DNA of 64,000 bases from Mucilaginibacter sp. (GTDB lineage: Bacteria; Bacteroidota; Bacteroidia; Sphingobacteriales; Sphingobacteriaceae). Shown here in pieces: positions 53,559 through 62,019 of this stretch. The stretch covers positions 16,524 through 80,523 of the forward strand of contig NZ_JAQBOF010000020.1 of assembly GCF_028288185.1 (NCBI RefSeq). Reading direction: 5' to 3'. Position numbers and translations under genes: made by a program. Positions within the stretch are counted from its first letter, which is position 1; every line of letters begins with the position of its first letter. The notes beneath the pieces are model-generated. The model was not told the DNA's origin and did not search any database. It saw only the letters and a list, made by a program, of their open reading frames with translations.

Positions 53559-54247
53559 TAGAAAAAACGTTCAAAACCATCCACGGCCAACTCCGTATTC
53601 AGATGCCATCGCAACTGAAGGAAATTACATTGGGGCAAATGATGCAGATGCAGGATAAGCTGAATTTAAGTGATCTGGATGCCATAAATATATTATCAGG
53701 CACTCCAATTGATGAACTAAAAAACGTAATTGATATACATGATTTTGATGTATTTGGTGAAGCAGTTCTATCATTATCTAATCAGATCAAACACCTGTAT
53801 AACAGCGATGATATACCTACTAACGTAAGTTTTGATATTGATGATAAAAAGGTAATGGTAAAAGTTATCCGTAATTTATCAGTGGAGCCTGCCGGAGCTT
53901 TCATGGCCGCAAGGGATATTATTGCTGATGAAATAAATGAACACATAACACTGCATGGGGAAGAAGATTGGCAAGAGCGTTTTAACCCATCTTTAAAAGC
54001 CTGCTGCCTGGTATTGGCACAATATTTTTATTGTCGGGCCACAGGTAATAAATACAACGAATACCAGGCAGAAGTATTTACCGAAACCGTTAAAAAACTT
54101 GGGGTATTGGAGGCGCTGCCCATAGCCAAACATTTTTTTATGAGCTATCCAAACTTATCGAAACCGAAAACAAATTACTTTCTGCGGCTCCGTCAGTTTT
54201 GGAGAAAAAAGCCGGTATCCAATCATTCGAGAAGTTTAAGTATATAA
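53555..54247 (+). CDS. Tail-assembly-chaperone-like protein (0-frame product)
   Basis: The 230-residue protein (MIEKTFKTIHGQLRIQMPSQLKEITLGQMMQMQDKLNLSDLD) has no certain family match by eye. It is acidic and helical, with a conserved-looking core ending AKHFF. Position upstream of the tape measure, and above all the slippery heptamer near its end with a long overlapping -1 frame, mark it as the gpG-type tail-assembly chaperone. After the slip site the 0 frame runs 35 residues of basic, low-quality sequence. Confidence 0.65.
   Translation: MIEKTFKTIHGQLRIQMPSQLKEITLGQMMQMQDKLNLSDLDAINILSGTPIDELKNVIDIHDFDVFGEAVLSLSNQIKHLYNSDDIPTNVSFDIDDKKVMVKVIRNLSVEPAGAFMAARDIIADEINEHITLHGEEDWQERFNPSLKACCLVLAQYFYCRATGNKYNEYQAEVFTETVKKLGVLEALPIAKHFFMSYPNLSKPKTNYFLRLRQFWRKKPVSNHSRSLSI
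54133..54139 (+). promoter_or_regulatory. Programmed -1 frameshift slippery heptamer T_TTT_TTT
   Basis: Seven T fall exactly as T-TTT-TTT in the 0 frame (CAT TTT TTT ATG). Slipping one base back gives TTT TTT TAT GAG and enters a frame open from 54094 to 54399. This is the canonical arrangement in siphophage tail chaperones (gpG/gpGT). A homopolymer error is the alternative. Confidence 0.65.
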
Positions 54248-54399
54248 ACACCGTAAATTCTTTGTCAGGCGGCGATATCACTAAATGGGACGATGTATTA
54301 AACATGCCTTATGACCGCGTATTAACTAAGCTCCTCCTCAACAAAACAGAAGCGGAGTATCAACGCAAATATACCGAACTAATACAAGCGCAACGCTAA
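54139..54399 (+). CDS. -1 frame extension of the tail chaperone (gpT-like part)
   Basis: After the slip the frame reads YELSKLIETENKLLSAAPSVLE and continues KFKYINTVNSLSGGDITKWDDVLNMPYDRVLTKLLLNKTEAEYQRKY to TAA at 54399, clearly protein-like. Joined to the upstream 195 codons it gives a ~281-residue fusion, matching the gpG-gpT logic in which a minority product carries an extra domain that binds the tape measure. A separate TTG start at 54199 is a weaker alternative. Confidence 0.6.
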   Translation, partial: YELSKLIETENKLLSAAPSVLEKKAGIQSFEKFKYINTVNSLSGGDITKWDDVLNMPYDRVLTKLLLNKTEAEYQRKYTELIQAQR

Positions 54400-54440
54400 C
54401 CACCAATGAACTAATGAACCATTAAACTAATAAACCAACC

Positions 54441-54887
54441 ATGCCCATACGTAACCAAATTGAAGCCATTGTACAAACCTTAACCAGCAACCCATCGTTT
54501 GTATATGGCACCGTTAACGAGCTTAACACGCTTGCCGATGATATCACATTTCCAACTGTGTTTTTGTACCCCCCACAGTTGATCAACCTGTCGCCGCAGA
54601 TCAATGGATCGGTAGATAATACCTTTGCTATTACGCTGGAATTTCTTTATAAAACAGATTTTGACCAATACACTGCCGATAACGAAACCTATGTAAACCA
54701 GGCATTGCATATGGCTAATGAGTTCATTGCAAAGGCTGCCAAATATCGCGAGGGCGATGGCCGTTACTTTAAAATTAAAGCAGGCGACAGAGCCAAATGC
54801 ACGCCGGTTTACAACAAGTTTGATGCTAATACAACGGGTGTTAGCTTAATTATAACATTGGCTACCATGTACTTTGATAAGTACTAA
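54441..54887 (+). CDS. Phage tail-completion-like hypothetical protein
   Basis: The 148-residue protein (MPIRNQIEAIVQTLTSNPSFVYGTVNELN) has an alpha/beta pattern (ITLEFLYKTDFDQYTADNETYVNQALHM, LIITLATMYFDKY) and a length typical of tail-terminator or neck proteins of long-tailed phages. The assignment is by size and position only. It stands 41 bases after the chaperone extension and 36 bases before the next tail gene. Confidence 0.5.
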   Translation: MPIRNQIEAIVQTLTSNPSFVYGTVNELNTLADDITFPTVFLYPPQLINLSPQINGSVDNTFAITLEFLYKTDFDQYTADNETYVNQALHMANEFIAKAAKYREGDGRYFKIKAGDRAKCTPVYNKFDANTTGVSLIITLATMYFDKY

Positions 54888-54923
54888 CCTAATATCTTAA
54901 ATATCAACTTAAATTAAATACAC

Positions 54924-56999
54924 ATGGGATTAAATTGTAATATAGTAGTCAGTAACCGAATATTTGACTACGATGGGCCAGACTATGTAACCACAGCCAG
55001 AGTATATGCCGTTATCACAGATGATGAAGGCGCACCGGCAAACGGCAATGGCGCTTTAATAAAATATAGTGTTGATGATAATGGAACAGTAACGCGCGAA
55101 ATAAAAGTTGCTTCGGGCCAGTCTGTATTATTGTTTGATGGGATTATTGACAGAGCTCATGATGACGGGTCGGGCAATTTTGTGTCTTATTATTCAAAAA
55201 CATTTGGCTTTGCAGCAATATTCCCTTTATTAGATGCCCCGCCGCCTGTAAACAATTGCGATTTGAGTATTAATAGCATAAATATTATTAAACCCGAATC
55301 TGCACCCGGGGCCGGCGATGCGCAAATATCAGTGCAAGCATCTTCAAGCTATTTGCCTTTATCGTATAGTCTTGATAATATACATTTTCAATCATCAAAT
55401 ACATTTACTGGTTTATTAGGCGGGTTAAAAACAATTACGGTTATAGATTCAAATAGTTTTGGCTGTGTCGAAAACGCGTCTGTAACCGTGCCTACACTAA
55501 GTCGTTTGTTAATTAGCGATCCATCGGTAACCGTTAGCGGCAATATAAGTCGGTGGAGCGCGGCGTTTAACCCGGTTGTATTTACTTATCAGCGTAAAGA
55601 TTTTGAAGTAGTATCGGTTACTTTAGATTCACAATCAGGCAATGCTAAAATTTTAGCTAATACCAATGTAACAGGACTTATTAAGGATGACCTTGTTTAT
55701 ATAAACACTGAAACCTATAAAGGGACTTATAAAGTTACGCCCATACCGGGCAGTAATAATACTTTTATTATTAATACACTTTACTTGTCATCTGCTTCAG
55801 GGTTTGTTAATATAAACCGTTTGCGGCCCTATTATAAATTGCTAACCAAAATTACTTACCAGGATAGCATTACAGGCGCGCAAACTACTATACAATCAAC
55901 CAACAGGCCTGATAATGCAGGTTTGATAAAAGCCGACATATCAAACTTTCTGCAATCCATAGTAAGGGTTAAAGACGACAGTGATTTCACTAAGGCCAAC
56001 TTCCGGGATGATAATTTAAGCGCCAGTTACCAGATTGGCTATGCGCAACATTGGGACGATGGCTCAGCCGATGGAAAAACCTCAGACTGGATACAAATTG
56101 CCGACCCATACTATACAGTGTATGCTGCCAAACAACTCGGTGAGCGTTATGGAGGCAACCTGGCTGTCTATGTTCCTTTTGCAAATGGCCAGTCACCCGC
56201 TAAATGGATAACTGATTTTGCAGAGCCAGCCTACTCAAATGGCTACCCCTTTGATATCGGGTTTATTTATAGTGAGCACCTGCTTGGCCTGAATATATAT
56301 TGCGAGCTTACGCTGTTAGATATCAACAGAAACCCTTTACCCGGTGGCCCGCAAAACAGCTATTTATTAAATGAGGATGGATCATGGTTGCTTAATCAGG
56401 ATGGAAGTAAGCTCATTATAGCTAAACAAACAATAGCCAACGCGCCACTTGCAGAACAGTTGGGTTTAAACCGGCTGCTGATTAATAACGATTTTCCGGT
56501 TGATGCCTATTATTTCACCATCACTTTAAAATACAATGATGGTAGTAATGTTCATGCGGTTACACAAACCCAAACCATCCGTATAGATGATGCGGTTGAT
56601 GAACGATCTGTTTACCTGCGTTGGGTTGGGTTAAGCGGCTCCTGGAACTATTATCGCTTTGTGTATAACCAGGAAGTAACGTTGGATGTTCAGAACGCCA
56701 CCATCATTAAAAACTTTGTATCCGATTGGGAAAACCAGGATGCCATTGAAGATGTAATAAGCAAAACCGCAGGCCAAAAAATGAAGATAATGGCCGAGGA
56801 TCTTTCGGTGGCTGATATTAAGGGGTTGCAATCCATAAAATACTCGCCAAAAGTCCAAATGCTGACGAATAAAAACCCGGTTAAATGGCAAACAATTGTT
56901 ATCAATACCGCAACCTTTAGCGAGTACGAAACACTTAACGGGCAAGCACCTTTTAGCGTGACCTTTAATATGCCAAGTATAAATATCCAAACTCAATAA
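54924..56999 (+). CDS. Large phage tail protein with SprB-like repeat
   Basis: A 691-residue beta-rich protein. Residues ~112-189 (NNCDLSINSINIIKPESAPGAG, YLPLSYSLDNIHFQSSNTF, LKTITVIDSNSFGCVENASVTV) match the SprB-repeat pattern of Bacteroidota surface adhesins (yslDxxxfqssntFxgL, vxDxxGC). The rest has no recognised domain. No signal peptide is present, so this is not a secreted host adhesin. Order in the tail operon suggests a tail-tip or fibre protein. The ORF is intact. Confidence 0.55.
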   Translation: MGLNCNIVVSNRIFDYDGPDYVTTARVYAVITDDEGAPANGNGALIKYSVDDNGTVTREIKVASGQSVLLFDGIIDRAHDDGSGNFVSYYSKTFGFAAIFPLLDAPPPVNNCDLSINSINIIKPESAPGAGDAQISVQASSSYLPLSYSLDNIHFQSSNTFTGLLGGLKTITVIDSNSFGCVENASVTVPTLSRLLISDPSVTVSGNISRWSAAFNPVVFTYQRKDFEVVSVTLDSQSGNAKILANTNVTGLIKDDLVYINTETYKGTYKVTPIPGSNNTFIINTLYLSSASGFVNINRLRPYYKLLTKITYQDSITGAQTTIQSTNRPDNAGLIKADISNFLQSIVRVKDDSDFTKANFRDDNLSASYQIGYAQHWDDGSADGKTSDWIQIADPYYTVYAAKQLGERYGGNLAVYVPFANGQSPAKWITDFAEPAYSNGYPFDIGFIYSEHLLGLNIYCELTLLDINRNPLPGGPQNSYLLNEDGSWLLNQDGSKLIIAKQTIANAPLAEQLGLNRLLINNDFPVDAYYFTITLKYNDGSNVHAVTQTQTIRIDDAVDERSVYLRWVGLSGSWNYYRFVYNQEVTLDVQNATIIKNFVSDWENQDAIEDVISKTAGQKMKIMAEDLSVADIKGLQSIKYSPKVQMLTNKNPVKWQTIVINTATFSEYETLNGQAPFSVTFNMPSINIQTQ

Positions 57000-57097
57000 T
57001 TATTTAGTATCAAGTAATTAGTATCAAGTAGCAAGACATATTACACATGCAATAACTGATACTACATACTTGATACTAGCTACCTGATACTAAACAA
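57000..57097. repeat. Word-type inverted repeat within the tail operon
   Basis: TAGTATCAAGTAATTAGTATCAAGTAGC on the left pairs with TACTTGATACTAGCTACCTGATACTA on the right. The words ATCAAGTA and TTGATACT repeat. It is the same architecture as the host-gene gaps at 279, 11226, 31528 and 35745, now inside a phage operon. Confidence 0.8.
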
Positions 57098-59164
57098 ATG
57101 AATGATATTCAATTATATATAAACGATCAGTTGGTTGATCTGAGTAATGACAGCCCCATTGCCTTAACGTTCCAGATTAACAACCTGGCCGAGGTAAAAA
57201 ATCAGCAGGGAAATACCTCCAACCAGTTTAAATTGCCGCTTACCCAACGTAACCGGCGAATATTAGGCTTTCCGGATGATGTTGCCTTTTGTACCAACTT
57301 GCCATACACCCAATACCCGGCTAAGCTGGTACAGGATGGTTTAGAGATCATCCCCTACGGTATTGGCGAGTTAAACAGCATTGACCAGGACACCGCCAGT
57401 ATAACCATCCTGTCAGGAAATGTTGATTTCTTTGATGCTATTGACGGCAAACTATATGAAATGGGCGATAGCAAAAGCCAATGGGGAAAAGGGCTTTTAT
57501 GGAAGCAATATGACCATGCCTGGACGCTTGACAATGCGGCACACTCGCAAACCAAAACAGAAGGCTGGATATACCCGGTAGTTGACTATGGTAATTTTAC
57601 CGAAGATTATGCGCAACCCATTAATGTAACTACCATGCGGCCCGGCTTTTTTATAAAAACAGCTATAGATCTGTTGGTTAAAAGCGCGGGTTATAAAGCT
57701 ACCGGGTCATTACTTTCAGATCCGTTGTACCCATTATTAATAGCTCAATTTAGCAATGGCTCATGGGAACATGGCACAGACTATCAAACACAGCCCGATA
57801 TACTAAGCTGCTCGGCAGCTACGGGCTCTGTCATACAACTTAACCATCCTAACAACAGCAATCCGTCAGGAAGATTCGTTTTTAATAATAAACTGGCCGA
57901 CCCTTCCAATCAATTAAACAACGGCATATTTACCGCTTTACAGCGCAGCGATTTTACCGTTACCGTTAACTTTCCGCATGTTAATATGCGTGGTAAAATT
58001 ACCGGCAAGCATCCTACATACTTACACGTAACCATAACGGTGCACACACCAGGTTTGCCTGACATCTATCCCGCCGAGCTTGATTTTACCTGGGACATGG
58101 GCAGTTGGGTACGAGACCAAGGCACAAGCGGTGGCAGTATTACCGGGTATATTGATATTTATAAGCAAACCCTATCCTGCCAAACCGAGCTTGCCGCAGG
58201 CCAAAGTGTGGAGGTTAATTATACCTGGATGGGCGATAATCCATCATACTTTACAGTTGCTACGGGTGCTACATTTACAGTTACAGCGCAAAACAGGTTG
58301 GTTAAATATAGCCAGCCGGTACAGTGCGAACGTATCTTTCCGGATATTTCACAGAAAGATCTGCTTAAAGATACGCTACAGCGTTTCGGTATAATTTGCC
58401 AGGCAGATAATGCTAATAAAACCATCTCATTCAATTCGTTCCGGGATATTGTTGGTAATATACCCACAGCAAAAAACTGGACAAAAAAATGTCTGGACCA
58501 AGGCAAAACCATCAACTTTCAACTAGGTGGTTATGCGCAGGCTAATACATTAAAGTATAAAAATGATGATGCTGTGTTACCCACAGGTTTTGCAGACGCG
58601 GTAATAAATGTAGCCGACACTACTTTACCGGCAACAACCGATCTGCTGGAAAGTCAGTTTACCCCTACCTTAAACCGGCCCTATATTGGTGGAACAGTCG
58701 CACAAATTAAAATGATAGATACCAACAATGGCGGTACAGATTTTAGCATTGGTGTTTCGCCGCGGATACTGATTGACCGTAAACTGGATATTAACAAGTT
58801 GGGTAAAACCGTAACATTTACTGATGGTGGCAGTAATCATATTGTTGTAAATGATATTATAAGCGTCCCTTATTTTTACAAACCCGATGGCGAGTACAGC
58901 TTATGTTTTGGCGATATGCCCGGAACCATTGCAGGCAAACCACTACCCGGTTTAAAAACAAAATATTACCCCGAACTGGAGAAAATATTAAAGCAAACAA
59001 AAAAAGTGGTGCGCTATTTTTTACTAACTCCGCGCGATATATTGGAACTTGACTTATTAATACCCCTTTACCTGGAGCAGGATAGCGCCTATTATTATAT
59101 TAATAAAATTGATGCCTGGCGTAAGGGACAACCTATAAAGGTGGAGTTGGTGAAATTGGGATAA
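57098..59164 (+). CDS. Large phage tail/baseplate-like protein
   Basis: A 688-residue protein (MNDIQLYINDQLVDLSNDSPIALTFQINNLAEVKNQQGNTSNQFKLPLTQRNRRILGFPD). The N-terminal region resembles the opening beta-barrel of distal-tail or baseplate-hub proteins by eye; there is no signal peptide and no enzymatic motif I can name. Its position next to the tape-measure gene supports a tail role. It is followed directly by a stranded tape-measure fragment. Confidence 0.5.
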   Translation: MNDIQLYINDQLVDLSNDSPIALTFQINNLAEVKNQQGNTSNQFKLPLTQRNRRILGFPDDVAFCTNLPYTQYPAKLVQDGLEIIPYGIGELNSIDQDTASITILSGNVDFFDAIDGKLYEMGDSKSQWGKGLLWKQYDHAWTLDNAAHSQTKTEGWIYPVVDYGNFTEDYAQPINVTTMRPGFFIKTAIDLLVKSAGYKATGSLLSDPLYPLLIAQFSNGSWEHGTDYQTQPDILSCSAATGSVIQLNHPNNSNPSGRFVFNNKLADPSNQLNNGIFTALQRSDFTVTVNFPHVNMRGKITGKHPTYLHVTITVHTPGLPDIYPAELDFTWDMGSWVRDQGTSGGSITGYIDIYKQTLSCQTELAAGQSVEVNYTWMGDNPSYFTVATGATFTVTAQNRLVKYSQPVQCERIFPDISQKDLLKDTLQRFGIICQADNANKTISFNSFRDIVGNIPTAKNWTKKCLDQGKTINFQLGGYAQANTLKYKNDDAVLPTGFADAVINVADTTLPATTDLLESQFTPTLNRPYIGGTVAQIKMIDTNNGGTDFSIGVSPRILIDRKLDINKLGKTVTFTDGGSNHIVVNDIISVPYFYKPDGEYSLCFGDMPGTIAGKPLPGLKTKYYPELEKILKQTKKVVRYFLLTPRDILELDLLIPLYLEQDSAYYYINKIDAWRKGQPIKVELVKLG

Positions 59165-59339
59165 GCAAGATATCGCAAACGGCAAAGCCAAGAAGAATTA
59201 CGATGACCTTGCCAAGTCAATTTTAGCGAGTGCAAAAGCCAAAGCCGCGCTTAATAAAATGACAGAGGAATCGGCCCCATTTTTAAATATAGATTATCAG
59301 GTAGTATTTCGAAAATATAATTGGAAGCTAGCAGCTTAA
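59163..59339 (+). pseudogene. Stranded tape-measure gene fragment
   Basis: The segment reads in one frame KQDIANGKAKKNYDDLAKSI, then LASAKAKAALNKMTEESAPF, to TAA 59337-59339. It matches codons in 60606-60733 of the tape-measure gene (QIANGKAKTAYTDLAKSI, LASAKAKAALNKMTEQTAKL). 59203-59268 is nearly identical at the base level. It has no own start and begins right at the stop of the previous gene. It is a remnant of a paralogous or duplicated tape-measure gene. Confidence 0.85.
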
Positions 59340-59363
59340 TGCAACAGATCGCTCTTGCTAAGA

Positions 59364-59555
59364 TCACCCCCAAAAACCCGGTAATTTTTCTTCAATATCA
59401 GAATCACCATAAAAAAAAACCGTATATACAGCCATTTCACCAAAATCTTTTCCATGTGTAATTTCAAGAATTACTTCTCTGTTGATCGTGTTCTCATTTA
59501 TAAATTTTGTAATCCTTTCAATACTGGGAAATGCTTGAGCTTTTAAAACTATCAT
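59364..59555 (-). CDS. Small accessory protein, paralogue 1
   Basis: A 63-residue protein (MIVLKAQAFPSIERITKFI...EVILEITHGKDFGEMAVYTVFFYGDSD) with an alternating helix/strand pattern and no known family. It is homologous by eye to the 54-residue product at 59785-59949: both have (I/T)LK near the start, an I(L/I)xITxxxDxG block and YTxFFYxDS at the end. Opposite strand to the tail genes, in an apparent insertion. Confidence 0.6.
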   Translation of the reverse strand: MIVLKAQAFPSIERITKFINENTINREVILEITHGKDFGEMAVYTVFFYGDSDIEEKLPGFWG

Positions 59556-59635
59556 GATCTTAATGTTTAACTACTAAATAAATTTTCACCAATTTAATAA
59601 TCAAATACTATATGGCAAACAATAAAAATATTTCT

Positions 59636-59664
59636 GCGCCTTTGTTGGTGTTATCACCAACAAA
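59636..59664. repeat. TTTGTTGGTG-CACCAACAAA palindrome
   Basis: A perfect 10-bp stem around TTAT lies upstream of the first small accessory gene (minus strand). It is related to 59736-59759 and 30621-30642. Confidence 0.75.
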
Positions 59665-59735
59665 CGTAGGCCAAGCATAATTCGATATTAATCTAAATCA
59701 TCTTGGCTATAGTGCTAATTTACAAAATATCGGTA

Positions 59736-59759
59736 CTTGTTGGTAATAACACCAACAAG
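59736..59759. repeat. CTTGTTGGT-ACCAACAAG palindrome
   Basis: A perfect 9-bp stem around AATAAC lies downstream of the second small accessory gene and upstream of the first (minus strand). No T-run follows, so an operator or repeat is likelier than a terminator. Confidence 0.7.
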
Positions 59760-59784
59760 AGCGAAAGAACGCTGCATCTATTCT

Positions 59785-59949
59785 TCATTTAGCTTCAGAA
59801 TCAATGTAAAAAAAAATTGTATACTTTATCAGCCCGATATCTCCCACATTGGTTATGATTACTATGTCTTCCTTTGCTATGTTATTATTAGCTACAAACA
59901 AAGTCAATAAAGTATCATCTAAAAAGGTTTTGGATTTTAAAGTTTTCAT
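59785..59949 (-). CDS. Small accessory protein, paralogue 2
   Basis: A 54-residue frame from ATG 59949 to TGA 59785: MKTLKSKTFLDDTLLTLFVA, then NNNIAKEDIVIITNVGDIGL and IKYTIFFYIDSEAK. It aligns with the product of 59364-59555 over nearly its whole length, including LK, DI(V/L)xIT, DxG and YTxFFYxDS, which argues that both are real genes. Function unknown; the pair lies between the stranded tape-measure fragment and the intact gene. Confidence 0.6.
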   Translation of the reverse strand: MKTLKSKTFLDDTLLTLFVANNNIAKEDIVIITNVGDIGLIKYTIFFYIDSEAK

Positions 59950-59998
59950 GGGTTTGCAATAAATTAAGTAATAAGTTAATCAATAATAAAAAAATAAA

Positions 59999-61963
59999 AT
60001 GGCAGATAATAATAAAAATAACGTTTCTATCAATGTAGAAATTAACGCCGATGGGCAACAGCAAATTAATCAATACAAAGGAGTTTTTGATAGTTTGAAA
60101 ACATCTATAAGCAATTTGTCGAATCCGATTAATAAATTAGATAGTGATGTTGCAATGCTTAATGATTCCTTAAAGCAACTTAGCTCACAAAATGAGTTTG
60201 CTGGTAATTCGATAGTTAAAATTAAAGAAACTTATACCTCACTTACATATGTCATCAGTGGGTTGAAAAAAGGCTTTGAATTAGCAAAAGTTGGAGCATT
60301 ATCTTTCGAGGCCGTTTTAACCGGCGGACTAAGTGTAGTCCTTGCCTTCTTACCCGAAATTATAAACTTTACAACGGCTTTATTTAAAGGCAAAGAAGCA
60401 ACAAGTGTATGGGCTCAAAACTTCAAAAACCTAAATGAAGTGATGAAAGCAGCCAATAAAGATGCTGCTGAACAAACTGCAAAGCTTGATGTATTGTATA
60501 AATCGGCTACCAATGCTAACAATGCTCAGGCCGACAGGCTTAAATATGCCCAGCAGCTAAAAGACACCTACCCTGAACAGTTTAAAAACTTTGATAGGGA
60601 ACAGATTGCAAACGGAAAAGCTAAAACGGCTTATACTGACCTTGCTAAGTCAATTTTAGCGAGTGCAAAAGCCAAAGCCGCGCTTAATAAAATGACAGAA
60701 CAAACTGCTAAGTTGTTAGACGCGGATTACCAGATTGAAAAGATAAAAAATGCAAATTACAATGAAGTAAAAAATAAAAAAGAGGAGCTGGCAAAACAAC
60801 CGACATTTTACCGGGGAGGGAGATCAAACGGCCAGTTGGATTTTTTTAAAAAAGAAAGCGATGACCGGGCCAAAACCGCCATTGATGAGCAGAATAAAAT
60901 AAAAATAGCTATCCAGGCTAATGTTGATTACCTGATGAAATTTGCTAAAGATGCTGATTCCATTAAAAACAAAGTTAATAGCATAAGTGCCGATGTAAAC
61001 AATAACGTTAATATTTCATATCACGGTAATGGGTCCGGAAAACACAAAAAGCATACTCAGCCTGTTGTACCCGAAGATGATAAACGAGAGCCTGATACGG
61101 TACAATTTGAAAATACAAAGTCTGATACCTCATCTGTAAAAACTTCGCTTGACCAAAGTGTACAAAAATCATTAGAGGCCCAAAAAAGCATGGTGCTTAC
61201 AAATGTACAGCAAACACAAAGGGCTATCCTTGATATAGAAACTGATGCTGCCAAAAAGAAAATCGAGATAGAAGAAAAGCTAACAGAATCAAAAATTCAT
61301 GCAGGCGATAAGTTTATAGATGCCGCCTTAAAAAACAGCAAGAAAGATTCGGCAATTTTTAAAACGGCTTTCCTGGCTAAAAAAGCAACTTCTATTGCCG
61401 ATACCATTATCAGCACCAAACGGGCGGTAATGGAATCGTTAAAGGCTTATGCAGGCATTCCGTTTATTGGCCAGGCGTTGGGTATCGCGCAAGCGGTATT
61501 TATGGGGGCGCAAGGCGCGGCATCTATCGCAGAGATCTCCAAACAAAAACCAGGCTTTGCTAAAGGCGGTCGGTTTGTTTCAGACGGCAAAGGGGCTCTC
61601 CTATCAGGCTACAGCCGTACAGATAATACCAATGCCTACCTGCGGTCGGGCGAGGCTGTGGTGGTATCTGAAGCTATGCGTAACCCCTGGGCACGCAACT
61701 TGGTTAGTGCTATTAACGTAGCGCATGGCGGGCGGGATTTCTCTATAACAAACCCGGGCCGTGGTTATGCCATTGGCGGGATCTTTACTGATGGGGGTAA
61801 CTCCAACCGCTACTACAACCAACCCATGAATGACCAGAAGGACCTTGCCAATACCATAGCCTACCAAATGATCAATAACTTCCCTCCTGTTTATGTGGAT
61901 GTGAAGGATATTAACAGCCAGCAAAATATATTGGCACAAACGGTTAATAGGGTTAATCTTTAA
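59999..61963 (+). CDS. Phage tail tape-measure-like protein
   Basis: The 654-residue protein has a helical, Asn/Lys/Gln-rich N-terminus (VEINADGQQQINQYKGVFDSLKTSI), a hydrophobic segment near 100-125 (ALSFEAVLTGGLSVVLAFLPEIINF) and long coiled coil. Near the end come a second hydrophobic helix (IPFIGQALGIAQAVFMGAQGAASIA) and the tape-measure-like GGRFVSDGKGALLSGYSRTDN and GEAVVV block. The protein sets tail length; 654 residues suggests a short tail. ATG 59999 is chosen. Confidence 0.8.
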   Translation: MADNNKNNVSINVEINADGQQQINQYKGVFDSLKTSISNLSNPINKLDSDVAMLNDSLKQLSSQNEFAGNSIVKIKETYTSLTYVISGLKKGFELAKVGALSFEAVLTGGLSVVLAFLPEIINFTTALFKGKEATSVWAQNFKNLNEVMKAANKDAAEQTAKLDVLYKSATNANNAQADRLKYAQQLKDTYPEQFKNFDREQIANGKAKTAYTDLAKSILASAKAKAALNKMTEQTAKLLDADYQIEKIKNANYNEVKNKKEELAKQPTFYRGGRSNGQLDFFKKESDDRAKTAIDEQNKIKIAIQANVDYLMKFAKDADSIKNKVNSISADVNNNVNISYHGNGSGKHKKHTQPVVPEDDKREPDTVQFENTKSDTSSVKTSLDQSVQKSLEAQKSMVLTNVQQTQRAILDIETDAAKKKIEIEEKLTESKIHAGDKFIDAALKNSKKDSAIFKTAFLAKKATSIADTIISTKRAVMESLKAYAGIPFIGQALGIAQAVFMGAQGAASIAEISKQKPGFAKGGRFVSDGKGALLSGYSRTDNTNAYLRSGEAVVVSEAMRNPWARNLVSAINVAHGGRDFSITNPGRGYAIGGIFTDGGNSNRYYNQPMNDQKDLANTIAYQMINNFPPVYVDVKDINSQQNILAQTVNRVNL

Positions 61964-61992
61964 CCCCCTAGCCCCCTGAAGGGGGAACAATA
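61962..61992. repeat. CCCCCTAGCCCCCTGAAGGGGG repeat
   Basis: A short GC-rich unit of the CCCCTxxAGGGG family follows the tape-measure stop directly and precedes the next gene. Confidence 0.6.
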
Positions 61993-62019
61993 ATGTATAA
62001 CTTATCAATATTAAAATCG

